From: Streptomyces sp. SID3343
Lineage (GTDB): Bacteria > Actinomycetota > Actinomycetes > Streptomycetales > Streptomycetaceae
Direction of reading: 5' to 3'
NCBI RefSeq assembly: GCF_009865215.1
Contig: NZ_WWJX01000182.1
Coordinates: 1 to 39,108, forward strand
Length of the DNA: 39,108 bases
Below the pieces are notes generated by a model. The model did not search any database, was not told the DNA's origin, and was given only the letters and a program-made list of their open reading frames with translations. The position numbers and the translations under genes were made by a program. Positions 15,994-24,182 of this stretch are shown piece after piece. The first letter of the stretch is position 1, and every line of letters begins with the position of its first letter.

Positions 15994-16223
15994 ATGACCG
16001 CGCGGATCGACGGCGCGGAAGCGACCTGGTTCCTGGACGAGGACGCCATCGTGATCCGGTACAGCCGCGGCCGGCGCGTCCCGCAGCTGTTCGACGTGCC
16101 GGGCGAGGTCAGTGTCCCGCACACGGTTTCGGCTCGGGTTACGGCCTGACCCACGAGTCGTTGCCGTTCGCCGCGACGCTTGCGGCGGCCATCGCGCGCC
16201 GCGACGCGGTCGAGACCCTGTGA
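15994..16223 (+). pseudogene. Remnant of a DUF4429-type gene (internal deletion and frameshift)
   Basis: From the ATG at 15994 a 51-codon ORF ends at 16149. Its sequence (ATWFLDEDAIVIRYSRGRRV, then PQLFDVPGEVSVP) matches the opening pattern of DUF4429 proteins (W-F-D-x-D-x-V-x-I-R, R-x-P-x-L, G-E-x-x-V-P). After that point the expected domain body is missing. A different frame continues GYGLTHESLPFAATLAAAI to a stop at 16223, looking like a protein C-terminus. The simplest account is an internal deletion with frameshift. Assignment rests on my memory of the family pattern. Confidence 0.5.
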
Positions 16224-16297
16224 TCTTTGACCCTTGGGCCGTCCCAGGGCCCGGTGCCCCTCGATTCCTGTGCACCGTTGGGATATCCAAGGTTGCC

Positions 16298-17077
16298 ATG
16301 GCGGACAAGCTGCTCCTCGACTACGACGGCCCGATCGCGACGATCACCAACAACAACCCGGAAAAGCACAACGCGTTCGACGACGACATGGATCGACTCC
16401 TGTGGGAGATCCTCGCCGAACTGCGCGGGCGGTCCGAGATTCGGGCGGTGATCTGGCGCGCCGAGGGCCCGTCCTTCTCCTCCGGCCGCGACGTGTCCTC
16501 GATCGGCGGCCACAAGGTCGAATTGACACACCATCAGCTCATGACGCGCGGCCATCGCGGCGTCCAGCAGTTGTTCGAGTTGGACGCGCCGGTGCTGGTG
16601 GCGTGCAAGGGCTGGTCGATCGGCGCGTCGTTCCAGCGCGCGCTGCTGTGCGACATCCGGATCGCGGCCGAGGGCGCGCGGTTCATGCTGCCCGAGACCA
16701 CACACGGGGTCATCCCGGACACGGGCGGGGTGGGCCGGTTGTTCCAGATCTGCGGACACGGCGTCGCCTCCGACCTCGTGCTGACCGGGCGGGCGATGGA
16801 CGCCGCCGAGGCGTACGCGCACGGCGTCGTCTCGCGCGTGGTGCCGGCGGAGCAATTGGACGAGACCGTGCGCGCGATGGCCGAGAAGATCGCCGCGGCG
16901 CCCGCGGTGACCATCAAGATGGCCCGCCGCGTGATCGGGCACCTGGCCGAACCGCAGGTACGCACCTCGATGGCCGAGGAACTGATCGCGCAGACCTTCG
17001 TCAACAAGTCGGACGACTACGCCGAGTTCCGCGCCGCGCGCGCGGAAGAGCGGCCGGCCCACTACACCGGGAGCTGA
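16298..17077 (+). CDS. Crotonase-family enzyme (enoyl-CoA hydratase/isomerase), isomerase-like active site
   Basis: A 259-residue crotonase started at MADKLLLDYDG. The oxyanion-hole segment SFSSGRDVSSIGG and the second segment KGWSIGASFQRALLCDIRIA are present. Of the two glutamates of classical hydratases (Glu144 and Glu164 in rat crotonase), the first is replaced by Gln113 while the second is kept as Glu133 (LPETTHG); the 20-residue spacing fits exactly. Family members with only the second Glu include delta3,delta2-enoyl-CoA isomerases, so a simple hydratase is less likely. The stop is 4 bp before the GTG of the next SDR gene, indicating an operon. The open frame extends upstream to 16112, but that part lacks family sequence and overlaps the DUF4429 remnant. 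Confidence 0.88.
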   Translation: MADKLLLDYDGPIATITNNNPEKHNAFDDDMDRLLWEILAELRGRSEIRAVIWRAEGPSFSSGRDVSSIGGHKVELTHHQLMTRGHRGVQQLFELDAPVLVACKGWSIGASFQRALLCDIRIAAEGARFMLPETTHGVIPDTGGVGRLFQICGHGVASDLVLTGRAMDAAEAYAHGVVSRVVPAEQLDETVRAMAEKIAAAPAVTIKMARRVIGHLAEPQVRTSMAEELIAQTFVNKSDDYAEFRAARAEERPAHYTGS

Positions 17078-17081
17078 ACCC

Positions 17082-17996
17082 GTGACCGAAGAAACCCAAG
17101 CGCCCACACCCGACGACGCGGTCATCGGTCTGCCCGAGCCCCCCGCGCTCGGCGCGAGCGCCCTGCCGGCCGGCACCTACGCGGGCACCACGGTGTTCGT
17201 CACCGGCGGCGGCACCGGCCTGGGCAAGGCGATCGCGACCGAGTTCGGCCGACTCGGCGCCGATCTGGTGATCGCGAGCCGCAAGGAGGACCACCTCAAG
17301 GCGGCCCGCGAAGCCCTGGAGGAGACCGGCGCACGCGTGCGCACGGTCGCGTGCGACATCCGCGAGCCCGAGCAGATCGCGGCGGCGTTCGACGCCGCCG
17401 AGGAGGCGTTCGGCCTGCCGGGCGTGCTGATCAACAACGCGGCGGCCAACTTCCCCGTCCCCGCCGAGGACATGTCGCCCAACGCGTGGCGTACCGTCGT
17501 GGACATCACCCTCAACGGCACGTACTTTTGCGCGCGCGAGTTCGCCCGCCGCCACCTCGCGGCCGGCGCCCCGGGCTCGATCGTCAACATCGGCGCGTCC
17601 TACGCGTGGACCGGCGGACCCGGCTTCGCGCACAGCGCCGCGGCCAAGGCTGGCGTCAAGAACATGGTCGAGACCCTGGCCGTCGAGTGGGGGCCGTACG
17701 GAATCCAGATCAACGGCCTGGTCCCGGGCCTGTTCCCGCACGAGGACATGACCGCCGACATCAAGGGCAACCTGGCCGGCACCCACGACAAGGACCCGTG
17801 CCAACCGGCCATGCGGGTCGGCCGGCTGCGCGAACTGGGCTGGGCCGCGACCTTCCTCGCGTCGCCGTACGCCCGCTTCGTCTCCGGCCACACCATGGTC
17901 GTCGACGGCGCCAACTGGCAACGCCGCGGCCTGGTCAACCCACCCGTGGTGACGGTCCGCCGGCAGATGGGCAAGGAACCGTTCGAAATGCCGTAG
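17082..17996 (+). CDS. SDR oxidoreductase resembling 2,4-dienoyl-CoA reductase
   Basis: A 304-residue short-chain dehydrogenase with a Rossmann glycine motif TGGGTGLGK (about 41-49), an NNAAANF motif near residue 118, and the C-terminal GHTMVVDGANW. The usual catalytic YxxxK is absent as such: the segment reads FAHSAAAKAGV, keeping Lys but with no Tyr in place. That arrangement is characteristic of 2,4-dienoyl-CoA reductases (human DECR1/DECR2). It would reduce dienoyl-CoA with NADPH during unsaturated fatty-acid oxidation. GTG 17082 follows the crotonase stop by 4 bp. A general 3-oxoacyl reductase is the alternative. A 12-bp hairpin follows about 120 bp after the stop. Confidence 0.87.
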   Translation: MTEETQAPTPDDAVIGLPEPPALGASALPAGTYAGTTVFVTGGGTGLGKAIATEFGRLGADLVIASRKEDHLKAAREALEETGARVRTVACDIREPEQIAAAFDAAEEAFGLPGVLINNAAANFPVPAEDMSPNAWRTVVDITLNGTYFCAREFARRHLAAGAPGSIVNIGASYAWTGGPGFAHSAAAKAGVKNMVETLAVEWGPYGIQINGLVPGLFPHEDMTADIKGNLAGTHDKDPCQPAMRVGRLRELGWAATFLASPYARFVSGHTMVVDGANWQRRGLVNPPVVTVRRQMGKEPFEMP

Positions 17997-18116
17997 GCCG
18001 GCGGCGGGCACCGGCGGATACCACCCGAAGCCACGCCACTCTCACCCTGCGGGAGAAACCGGCGACAAAGCTTCACAAATCCGGCACATCTGCTCGAAAA
18101 AATGGACAATACGAAG

Positions 18117-18155
18117 GTCGGGTCGGCCGCGAACTCCTGGTGGGGCCGACCCGAC
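18117..18155. terminator. 12-bp perfect hairpin between SDR and corA genes
   Basis: GTCGGGTCGGCC and GGCCGACCCGAC form a perfect 12-bp stem around a 15-base loop, with no T-tract. It lies 121 bp after the SDR stop and 44 bp before the corA ATG. It may be a terminator for the SDR operon or a leader structure in the corA transcript; the sequence does not decide. Confidence 0.55.
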
Positions 18156-18198
18156 GTTCACGTCCGTTTTGGTCGCCGCCCAGTGTCCGGAGCCCCGT

Positions 18199-19329
18199 AT
18201 GCCCGATCGGCGTCTGCCCTTTCGCCCCCGCAGACACGAGCCGCCGGAGCCCCCCGAGCGCTCGATGGACCCACGCGCGAGCGACGCCCCCGACACCGCG
18301 CCCGAGGAACGCAGCCTGATCGACGCCGCGATCTACGTCGACGGCCGGCGCATCGCCTCCCCCATCACGCTCGCCGACACCTACCGCGAGTTGCACGATC
18401 ACCCCGGCGCGATGGCCTGGATCGGCCTGTATCGCCCCACGGAGAGCCAACTCCATTCGGCCGCGCAGGAGTTCGACTTGCACGACCTGGCGATCGAAGA
18501 CGCGATCGTGGCCCACCAGCGCCCCAAGCTCGAACGCTACGGCGAGACGCTGTTCGTGGTGTTGCGCGCGGCCCGCTACCTCGACGACGTGGAGGAGGTC
18601 GACTTCGGCGAGTTGCACGTGTTCCTGGGCCGCAACTTCGTGGTGACCGTACGCCACGCGGAGTCCCCCGACCTGTCCGCCGTACGCCGGTGGGCGGAAG
18701 ATCGCCCCGAACTCCTGCGCCAGGGTCCCGAGGCGGTTCTGTACGCGATCCTGGACAGCGTCGTGGACGACTACGCACCGGTCGTCGGTGGGCTCCAGAA
18801 CGACATCGACGAGATCGAGGCAGAGGTCTTCCTCGGCGATCCCAACGTGTCCCGGCGCATCTACGAACTCTCCCGCGAGGTGATCGAGTTCCAGCGCGCG
18901 ACCAGCCCACTCCTGCACATGCTCGTGAACCTGACGTCGGGCTTCGACAAGTACGGCGTGGACGAGGAACTGCGCCGCTACCTGCGCGACGTCGAGGACC
19001 ACGCGACGATCGCGGTCGAACGCGTCGGGGGCTTCAGGCAAATGCTCCAGGGGATCATGACGGTGAACGCGACCGTGGTCACCCAGGCCCAGAACGAGGA
19101 AATGAAGCAGCTCACGGCGGCGAGCAACGCGCAAAACGAGGAGGTCAAGAAGATCTCCGCGTGGGCGGCGATCCTGTTCGCGCCGACGCTGATCGGCACC
19201 GTGTACGGGATGAACTTCGACGACATGCCCGAGCTGCACTGGGCCTTCGGCTATCCGTTCGCGGTAGGACTGATGGGCATGGTCTGCGTCGTGCTGTACG
19301 TGATCTTCAAACGGCGCAACTGGCTCTGA
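18199..19329 (+). CDS. corA: CorA-family magnesium/cobalt transporter
   Basis: A 376-residue CorA. It has an acidic/basic N-terminal tail, a large cytoplasmic domain with the long helix (about 200-310), and two C-terminal membrane helices. The selectivity signature YGMNF follows the first helix (ILFAPTLIGTVYGMNF), and the protein ends in a short cytoplasmic KRRNWL. It carries Mg2+ (also Co2+, Ni2+) as a homopentameric channel in the cytoplasmic membrane. ATG 18199 is preceded by GGAG at good distance. The frame also opens at GTG 18169 without a better ribosome site. The 12-bp hairpin in the leader could be regulatory. Confidence 0.94.
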   Translation: MPDRRLPFRPRRHEPPEPPERSMDPRASDAPDTAPEERSLIDAAIYVDGRRIASPITLADTYRELHDHPGAMAWIGLYRPTESQLHSAAQEFDLHDLAIEDAIVAHQRPKLERYGETLFVVLRAARYLDDVEEVDFGELHVFLGRNFVVTVRHAESPDLSAVRRWAEDRPELLRQGPEAVLYAILDSVVDDYAPVVGGLQNDIDEIEAEVFLGDPNVSRRIYELSREVIEFQRATSPLLHMLVNLTSGFDKYGVDEELRRYLRDVEDHATIAVERVGGFRQMLQGIMTVNATVVTQAQNEEMKQLTAASNAQNEEVKKISAWAAILFAPTLIGTVYGMNFDDMPELHWAFGYPFAVGLMGMVCVVLYVIFKRRNWL

Positions 19330-19354
19330 CGAAAACGGCGCGACCGGCTCCCAA

Positions 19355-19459
19355 GAGCGCGCCGGTGCGCGTTTCCGGGCCGATCGGGAAGGGCGCGCCG
19401 AGTGCGCGTTCTCCGGCCGATCGGGTAGAGCATGCCGAGTGAGCGTTTCCCGCCGATCG
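19355..19459. repeat. Three degenerate about 36-bp tandem repeats after corA
   Basis: Units start at 19355, 19391 and 19428 (36, 37 and 32 bp) and share the outline GCGCCGxGTGCGCGTTxxCCGGCCGATCGGG. They fill most of the 203-bp gap between corA and the hydrolase gene, whose own ribosome-binding site (AAGGAG) lies beyond them. Confidence 0.75.
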
Positions 19460-19532
19460 CGCACCTGACTCACGGGCCGGACACGAAGGCCGGAGTCGTG
19501 TTGGTCGGCACGACGATCGAAGGAGTTCCATC

Positions 19533-20273
19533 ATGGCGAACATCTTTTTGGTCCCCGGCTACTGGCTCGGCGCGTGGGCATGGGACCTCGTGGCCGACCG
19601 GCTGCGCGCCGCCGGGCACGAGGTCACCGCCGTGACCCTGCTCGGCCTCGAGGCCGACCGCACCGACGTCGCGGGCATCGACCTCGCCGCGCAGACCCGG
19701 GGCCTGGTCGAGTCGATCACCTCGCGAGGCCTCACCGACGTGGTCCTGGTCGGGCACTCGGGCGGCGCGTTCGCGGCGTACGAGACGCTCGACCGGATTC
19801 CCGACCGGATCGCCCGGATCGTCTACGTGGACAGCGGCCCGGTCCCCGTCGGGACGGCCCAGCTCGACGTGGTCGACCCCGCCGAGCGGGCCAGGGTCGA
19901 GGCGGAGGTCGCCGAGCGCGGCGACGGCCGCTACACCTACGCGTACGACCCGACGCACGACCCCGAAGCGCTCGCCGGTCTCTCCGACGCCGACCTCGCG
20001 ACGCTGCGCGCCCGGTCGGTTCCGCAGCCGTACGCGGTCGCCGCCAGTGCGCTCGACGTGCGTGACCCGGATCGGCTGAAGGTACCGGCCGACCTGATCA
20101 CCTGCACGTTCTCGATCGAACAGGTGGACGCCATGATCAGCGCCGGACATCCGTTCTTCGCCGAGTTCGTCGGGGCCGAGTCCTTCCACACGCACGCGCT
20201 GCCCACCGGCCACTGGCCGATGTTCTCGCGACCGGCGGATCTCGCCGCGCTGATCGGCGACATCGCCGGGTGA
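19533..20273 (+). CDS. Alpha/beta-fold hydrolase
   Basis: A 246-residue hydrolase of the esterase/MenH-like type. An oxyanion strand is seen in IFLVPGYWLGAWAWD near the N-terminus. The nucleophile elbow is GHSGG near residue 74, and the catalytic His is in PTGHWPMFS near 229. No signal peptide, so it is cytoplasmic. AAGGAG lies 8-9 bases before the ATG. It has no obvious partner: corA is upstream and a kinase downstream, with a strong terminator between. Substrate unknown. Confidence 0.9.
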   Translation: MANIFLVPGYWLGAWAWDLVADRLRAAGHEVTAVTLLGLEADRTDVAGIDLAAQTRGLVESITSRGLTDVVLVGHSGGAFAAYETLDRIPDRIARIVYVDSGPVPVGTAQLDVVDPAERARVEAEVAERGDGRYTYAYDPTHDPEALAGLSDADLATLRARSVPQPYAVAASALDVRDPDRLKVPADLITCTFSIEQVDAMISAGHPFFAEFVGAESFHTHALPTGHWPMFSRPADLAALIGDIAG

Positions 20274-20289
20274 GCGGTGCCTGCCGTGG

Positions 20290-20319
20290 CACGGGGGTGG
20301 GCCCAGGCCCACCCCCGTG
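20290..20319 (+). terminator. Strong terminator after hydrolase gene
   Basis: CACGGGGGTGGGCC and GGCCCACCCCCGTG are perfect complements of 14 bp separated by two bases; in practice the inner pairs open to form the loop. It sits 16 bp after the hydrolase stop codon. Confidence 0.9.
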
Positions 20320-20403
20320 TGGGGTGCCCACCCAGTGACCTGCACACTCGTGGGCCGACACACTGGTGAAACCACCACACGGCACATTCTCGGGAGGAAC
20401 CCC

Positions 20404-21738
20404 ATGAGCACGCTCACCCCGGAGAGATCCGAGCCACCGGCGAGCGGTTTCGGGGTCGGCCGGTCTCTGCGCTCGGCCTGGCGCGGCTTTTTGATGATCT
20501 TCCTCTCCGTCCCGACCCTCAGCTTGTTCGTACTGTGCGTCGTCTTCGCGGTGTTGGTGCCGCTCGGCCTGGGTGTCCTGCTCCTCCCGCCGTTCGTGCT
20601 GCTGCTCCGGGCCACCGCCAACCTGTGCCGCAAGGTCACCCGGAGTCTGTCCGGCGTCGAGATCGTCGAGCCGTATCGCAAGCTGCCGTCGGGCAAGGGC
20701 GTCACGGCGATGTGGCGGCGCACCCGGCAGATGCTCGCCGAGGGAGCGACCTGGCGCGACCTGTTGTGGGCACTCGTCTATCTGCCCTCCAGCATCCTGC
20801 TCGCCGGCCTCCCGGCGCTGCTGATCGTCAACGGTCTGCACGGCGTGCTGATGCCGTTCCTGTGGGAAGTCGCCTACAGCAACGTCGACCCGCAGTGGTA
20901 CACCTTCATCAAGGTCGACAGCAGCCAACGCGCCGGCCTGGCATGCGTGTGGGGCCTCGTCCAGGTCGTCGCCGGTGTCCTGGTCACCCCGGCCTTCATG
21001 CGGGCCCACGGTGCCTGGACCAACTCGCTGCTCGCGCCCACCAAGGAAGCCGAGTTGGCCCTGCGCGTCCAGCACTTGACCGAGAGCCGCACCGGCGCCG
21101 TGGACGCCTCCGCGGCCGAACTGCGCCGGATCGAGCGCGACCTGCACGACGGTGCGCAGGCCCGCCTGGTCGCGATGGGCATGAACCTGGGCGCGGCGGA
21201 GGCGATGTTGACCTCCGACCCGGAGGCTGCCAGGGCACTGCTCGCCGAGACCCGCGCGGCCTCCGCCAAGGCCCTGCACGAACTACGCGACCTGGTGCGT
21301 GGCATCCACCCGCCGGTACTGTCCGACCGCGGCCTGGGCGACGCGGTGCGCGCGGTGGCCCTGGAGAGCCCGCTCGACGTCAACGTGCACGTGGACCTGC
21401 CCGCCCGGCCGGAGCTTCCGCTGGAGTCCGCGGCCTACTTCGCGGTCACCGAGATGCTCACCAACGCGGCCAAGCACTCGGGTGGCCGACACGTGGACAT
21501 CGACCTGTCCTACGTCGACGGCAAGCTGCGGATCACCGTCGTCGACGACGGTGTGGGTGGTGCGGACCTGATGAAGGGCACCGGTCTGCGCGGGATCGAA
21601 CGCCGACTCGATACCTTCGACGGAACGCTCGCGCTCGACTCCCCCGTGGGCGGCCCGACGACCGTGCTCATGGAACTGCCGTGCGACTTGTCCTCGGACA
21701 AGGCCGCGCGACACCCCTACATGCACGAAAACGAATAG
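20404..21738 (+). CDS. Orphan sensor histidine kinase with N-terminal membrane sensor domain
   Basis: A 444-residue kinase. The N-terminal 200 residues hold four hydrophobic segments (about 28-52, 54-70, 116-145, 180-200) of the putative sensor type common in Streptomyces. The phosphotransfer box is RIERDLHDGAQARLVAMGM with the His at 248, and the HATPase domain has TEMLTNAAKHS and GTGLRGIERRLDTFDG. GGGAGG precedes the ATG at 20404. In Streptomyces this kinase type is normally followed at once by a NarL regulator; here a terminator and a convergent MFS gene follow instead. The regulator encoded at 30695-31381 is the expected partner by type. Confidence 0.93.
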   Translation: MSTLTPERSEPPASGFGVGRSLRSAWRGFLMIFLSVPTLSLFVLCVVFAVLVPLGLGVLLLPPFVLLLRATANLCRKVTRSLSGVEIVEPYRKLPSGKGVTAMWRRTRQMLAEGATWRDLLWALVYLPSSILLAGLPALLIVNGLHGVLMPFLWEVAYSNVDPQWYTFIKVDSSQRAGLACVWGLVQVVAGVLVTPAFMRAHGAWTNSLLAPTKEAELALRVQHLTESRTGAVDASAAELRRIERDLHDGAQARLVAMGMNLGAAEAMLTSDPEAARALLAETRAASAKALHELRDLVRGIHPPVLSDRGLGDAVRAVALESPLDVNVHVDLPARPELPLESAAYFAVTEMLTNAAKHSGGRHVDIDLSYVDGKLRITVVDDGVGGADLMKGTGLRGIERRLDTFDGTLALDSPVGGPTTVLMELPCDLSSDKAARHPYMHENE

Positions 21739-21757
21739 ACGACTCGACAGACGGAGC

Positions 21758-21788
21758 GGCCCCGGCCCCCTTCCCGGGAGCCGGGGCC
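21758..21788. terminator. Terminator between kinase and convergent MFS gene
   Basis: GGCCCCGGC and GCCGGGGCC give a perfect 9-bp stem, and CCC/GGG within the 13-base loop can extend it. It lies between the convergent kinase and DHA2 transporter genes and may act in both directions. Confidence 0.85.
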
Positions 21789-21881
21789 ACTGCGTTCGGC
21801 GACCGCGGCGCGCGGTACGCGTCGGACCCGACAGCCGCAACCCGGGGGCGTGGCCCTTTCGGATCCTTCGTGCCGCCTGGG

Positions 21882-23447
21882 TCAGTGTTCGACGTCGGAG
21901 GCTGCGATGTTCGCGCCTCGCAGCATGAACCAGGCCGCCACGGCGGCGGCGAGCAGGACGACCGCGCCGGCGCCCGCGGCGATGCGCAGGCCCTCCAGGA
22001 AGGCATCGTTCGCCGATCGGGTCAGGTCGGCCGCGGCCTGGCCGGAGGTGGCCCGGGCCGCTTCCACCGCGCCCGCGAGGGATTCGCGGGCTCCGTCGGC
22101 GGTCGTGTTCGACACTTCCGCCGGCACCGTCACGGCGCTGCGGTACACGCCCGTGATGACCGAACCCAGGAGCGCGATGCCCAGGGCCGCGCCCAACTCG
22201 TACGCGGTCTCGGACACCGCCGACGCCGAGCCCGCGTTCTCCTTCGGCGCGCTGCCCAGGATCAGGTCCGCCGTCACGGTGAACGAGAAGCCCGCGCCGA
22301 CGCCGATCAGGAGCAGTGCTCCGCCCAGGTACAGGTAGGGCGTGTCCTGGGACAGCACCGTCAGCGCGCCCAGCGCGAGCCCGATCGAGGTCAGCCCGCC
22401 GGTGACCACCACCCGCGGGCTCAGTCGGCGCGCGGCCACGCCGGCGAGCAGGCCCGACACGATCGCGCCGGCCGTGGCCGGCATTTCCGCGAGGCCGGCC
22501 TGCAACGGGCTCTTGGACTGCACGAGTTGGAGGAACTGGGACAGGAAGAACAGCGCGCCCGACAGGCCGAGCACGGTCAGCAGGTCGGCCAGTACCGAGC
22601 CCGAGAACGCGCGGTTGCGAAACAGCCGCATGTCCAACAGCGGTACCGGCAAAGACAGTTGGCGGCGGCCGAACCACACCAGCGCACCCACGCCGACCAC
22701 TGCGGCGAGCGGGATCTGCCAGTGCATGACGCCGTGTGCGGCGGCCTCCTTGACCGCGTACACGGTCGCGATCATGCCGACGAGCGACAGCGCGGCGCTG
22801 AAGATGTCGAACGGGCCCGGGTCCGGGTTCTTCGATTCCGGCAGCAGCTTGATGCCGACCGCGATCAGTACGGCCATCACCGGCAGGTTGATCAGGAAGA
22901 CCGAGCCCCACCAGAAGTGTTCGAGCAGGAATCCGCCGACGACCGGGCCGAACGCGGCGCCCGCCATCGACATCGCACCCCACACGCCGATCGCGAAACT
23001 GCGTTCGCGCGCGTCGGGGAAGATGTTGCGCACGAGCGCGAGCGTGGACGGCATCAGCGTCGCGCCCGCGACACCCATCGCGACCCGGGCGGCGATCAGC
23101 GCCTCGGCGCTGGGCGCGTAGGCGGCGACCACCGAGAGCGCGCCGAACGCGGCCGAGCCCCACAGCAGCAGCTTTTTGCGGCCGATGCGGTCGCCGACCG
23201 AACCGGCGGTGACGAGCAGGCCGGCGATGACGAACGAGTACACGTCGCCGATCCACAGCAGCTGTGTGCCGGTCGGTTCGAGGTCCTCGCTGAGGAAGGG
23301 GATCGCCAGGCCGAGCACCGTGGCGTCGATGGCGACCAAGAGCACCGACAGGGTCAGCACACCGAGGGCGATCCAGCGGCCCGGCGCGCCCTTGGCGGAG
23401 CTGCCGGTGCCGGTATGAACGGGGGTTGAAGACGTACTACGGGCCAT
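21882..23447 (-). CDS. DHA2-family (14-TM) MFS multidrug exporter
   Basis: A 521-residue transporter with about 14 hydrophobic segments. The family opening LGVLTLSVLLVAIDATVLGLAIPFL carries the D-x-T-V-x-x-x-A motif (motif D1-like) of DHA2 drug:H+ antiporters, followed by SVGDRIGRKKLLLWG (motif A). This is the EmrB/QacA/SmvA-like class, exporting cationic or hydrophobic drugs by proton antiport. It lies 28 bp downstream of a TetR gene on the same strand, so the two form an operon whose promoter carries a 20-bp palindrome. Drug-inducible derepression is the likely control. Confidence 0.93.
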   Translation of the reverse strand: MARSTSSTPVHTGTGSSAKGAPGRWIALGVLTLSVLLVAIDATVLGLAIPFLSEDLEPTGTQLLWIGDVYSFVIAGLLVTAGSVGDRIGRKKLLLWGSAAFGALSVVAAYAPSAEALIAARVAMGVAGATLMPSTLALVRNIFPDARERSFAIGVWGAMSMAGAAFGPVVGGFLLEHFWWGSVFLINLPVMAVLIAVGIKLLPESKNPDPGPFDIFSAALSLVGMIATVYAVKEAAAHGVMHWQIPLAAVVGVGALVWFGRRQLSLPVPLLDMRLFRNRAFSGSVLADLLTVLGLSGALFFLSQFLQLVQSKSPLQAGLAEMPATAGAIVSGLLAGVAARRLSPRVVVTGGLTSIGLALGALTVLSQDTPYLYLGGALLLIGVGAGFSFTVTADLILGSAPKENAGSASAVSETAYELGAALGIALLGSVITGVYRSAVTVPAEVSNTTADGARESLAGAVEAARATSGQAAADLTRSANDAFLEGLRIAAGAGAVVLLAAAVAAWFMLRGANIAASDVEH

Positions 23448-23475
23448 GATCAGGATTCCAGGTACTGGGATTGGA

Positions 23476-24033
23476 TCAGCGATGAGGGCGGCGCGTCGCG
23501 CCGCCCAGAAGAAGTTCGGCCACCGACCGGGCCGAATCGCGACGAGCGAGCCGACCTTCGTGGACTGCCCACCCGGCGGCGGCGACGAACGAGAACAGCG
23601 CCTCGGAGACCCATTGCGCGGTGAGGTCCACCCGCATGGAGCCGTTCTCCTGCCCGCGACGCACCAGGGCGGACACCCGCTCGTCCATGAGCGTCCAGGC
23701 CGCGTCCAACTCGGGGTCGCCGGTCAGCGAGCTCTCGCCGTACAAGAAGGCGAGGTATTCGGCGCACGGCATCACGTGGTCCACCAGGCGGCGCAGCACG
23801 GCCGGGACGTCGGCGGTGTCGTCGTCGACGTCGGCGGCGTCTATGGCGCGTGAGATCTGCGCGGTGGCCTCGCCGCCCAGCGCCGTGATCAGCGCGGGTC
23901 GACCGGGGAACATCCGGTGCAGGGTGGCCCGGCTGATGCCGGCGGCCCTGGCGATCTCGTCCATGGACGAGGCGGGTCGCCGAAGCAGCAGGGTCACGGC
24001 GGACCGCAGCACGGGCTCATGGTCGGTGGGCAT
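23476..24033 (-). CDS. TetR-family repressor of the adjacent MFS exporter
   Basis: A 185-residue TetR regulator. Its HTH lies near the N-terminus (SSMDEIARAAGISRATLHRMF, about 22-42). The C-terminal domain ends LFSFVAAAGWAVHEGRL and a basic tail. It is the first gene of a TetR-MFS operon and the operator-like palindrome lies 18 bp upstream of its ATG, so it most likely represses itself and the exporter until a drug binds. Confidence 0.92.
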   Translation of the reverse strand: MPTDHEPVLRSAVTLLLRRPASSMDEIARAAGISRATLHRMFPGRPALITALGGEATAQISRAIDAADVDDDTADVPAVLRRLVDHVMPCAEYLAFLYGESSLTGDPELDAAWTLMDERVSALVRRGQENGSMRVDLTAQWVSEALFSFVAAAGWAVHEGRLARRDSARSVAELLLGGATRRPHR

Positions 24034-24051
24034 GAACCGACTCTAACTCGG

Positions 24052-24071
24052 ATGAGACATGTTTGTCTCAT
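24052..24071. promoter_or_regulatory. 20-bp palindrome, likely operator of TetR/MFS operon
   Basis: ATGAGACA and TGTCTCAT form a perfect 8-bp inverted repeat around TGTT. It is AT-richer than its surroundings, directly upstream of the TetR start, where the promoter must be. Confidence 0.85.
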
Positions 24072-24182
24072 GCTTTACGGAAAAGGCTCATGCGGGACAC
24101 GGCATGGGCCGCTCAGGAGACCCGCCCGGACGGGCGACAGCCACCCTCGGGCGCCCTTCGGTCGCACCGGGTCGCCCGGATG

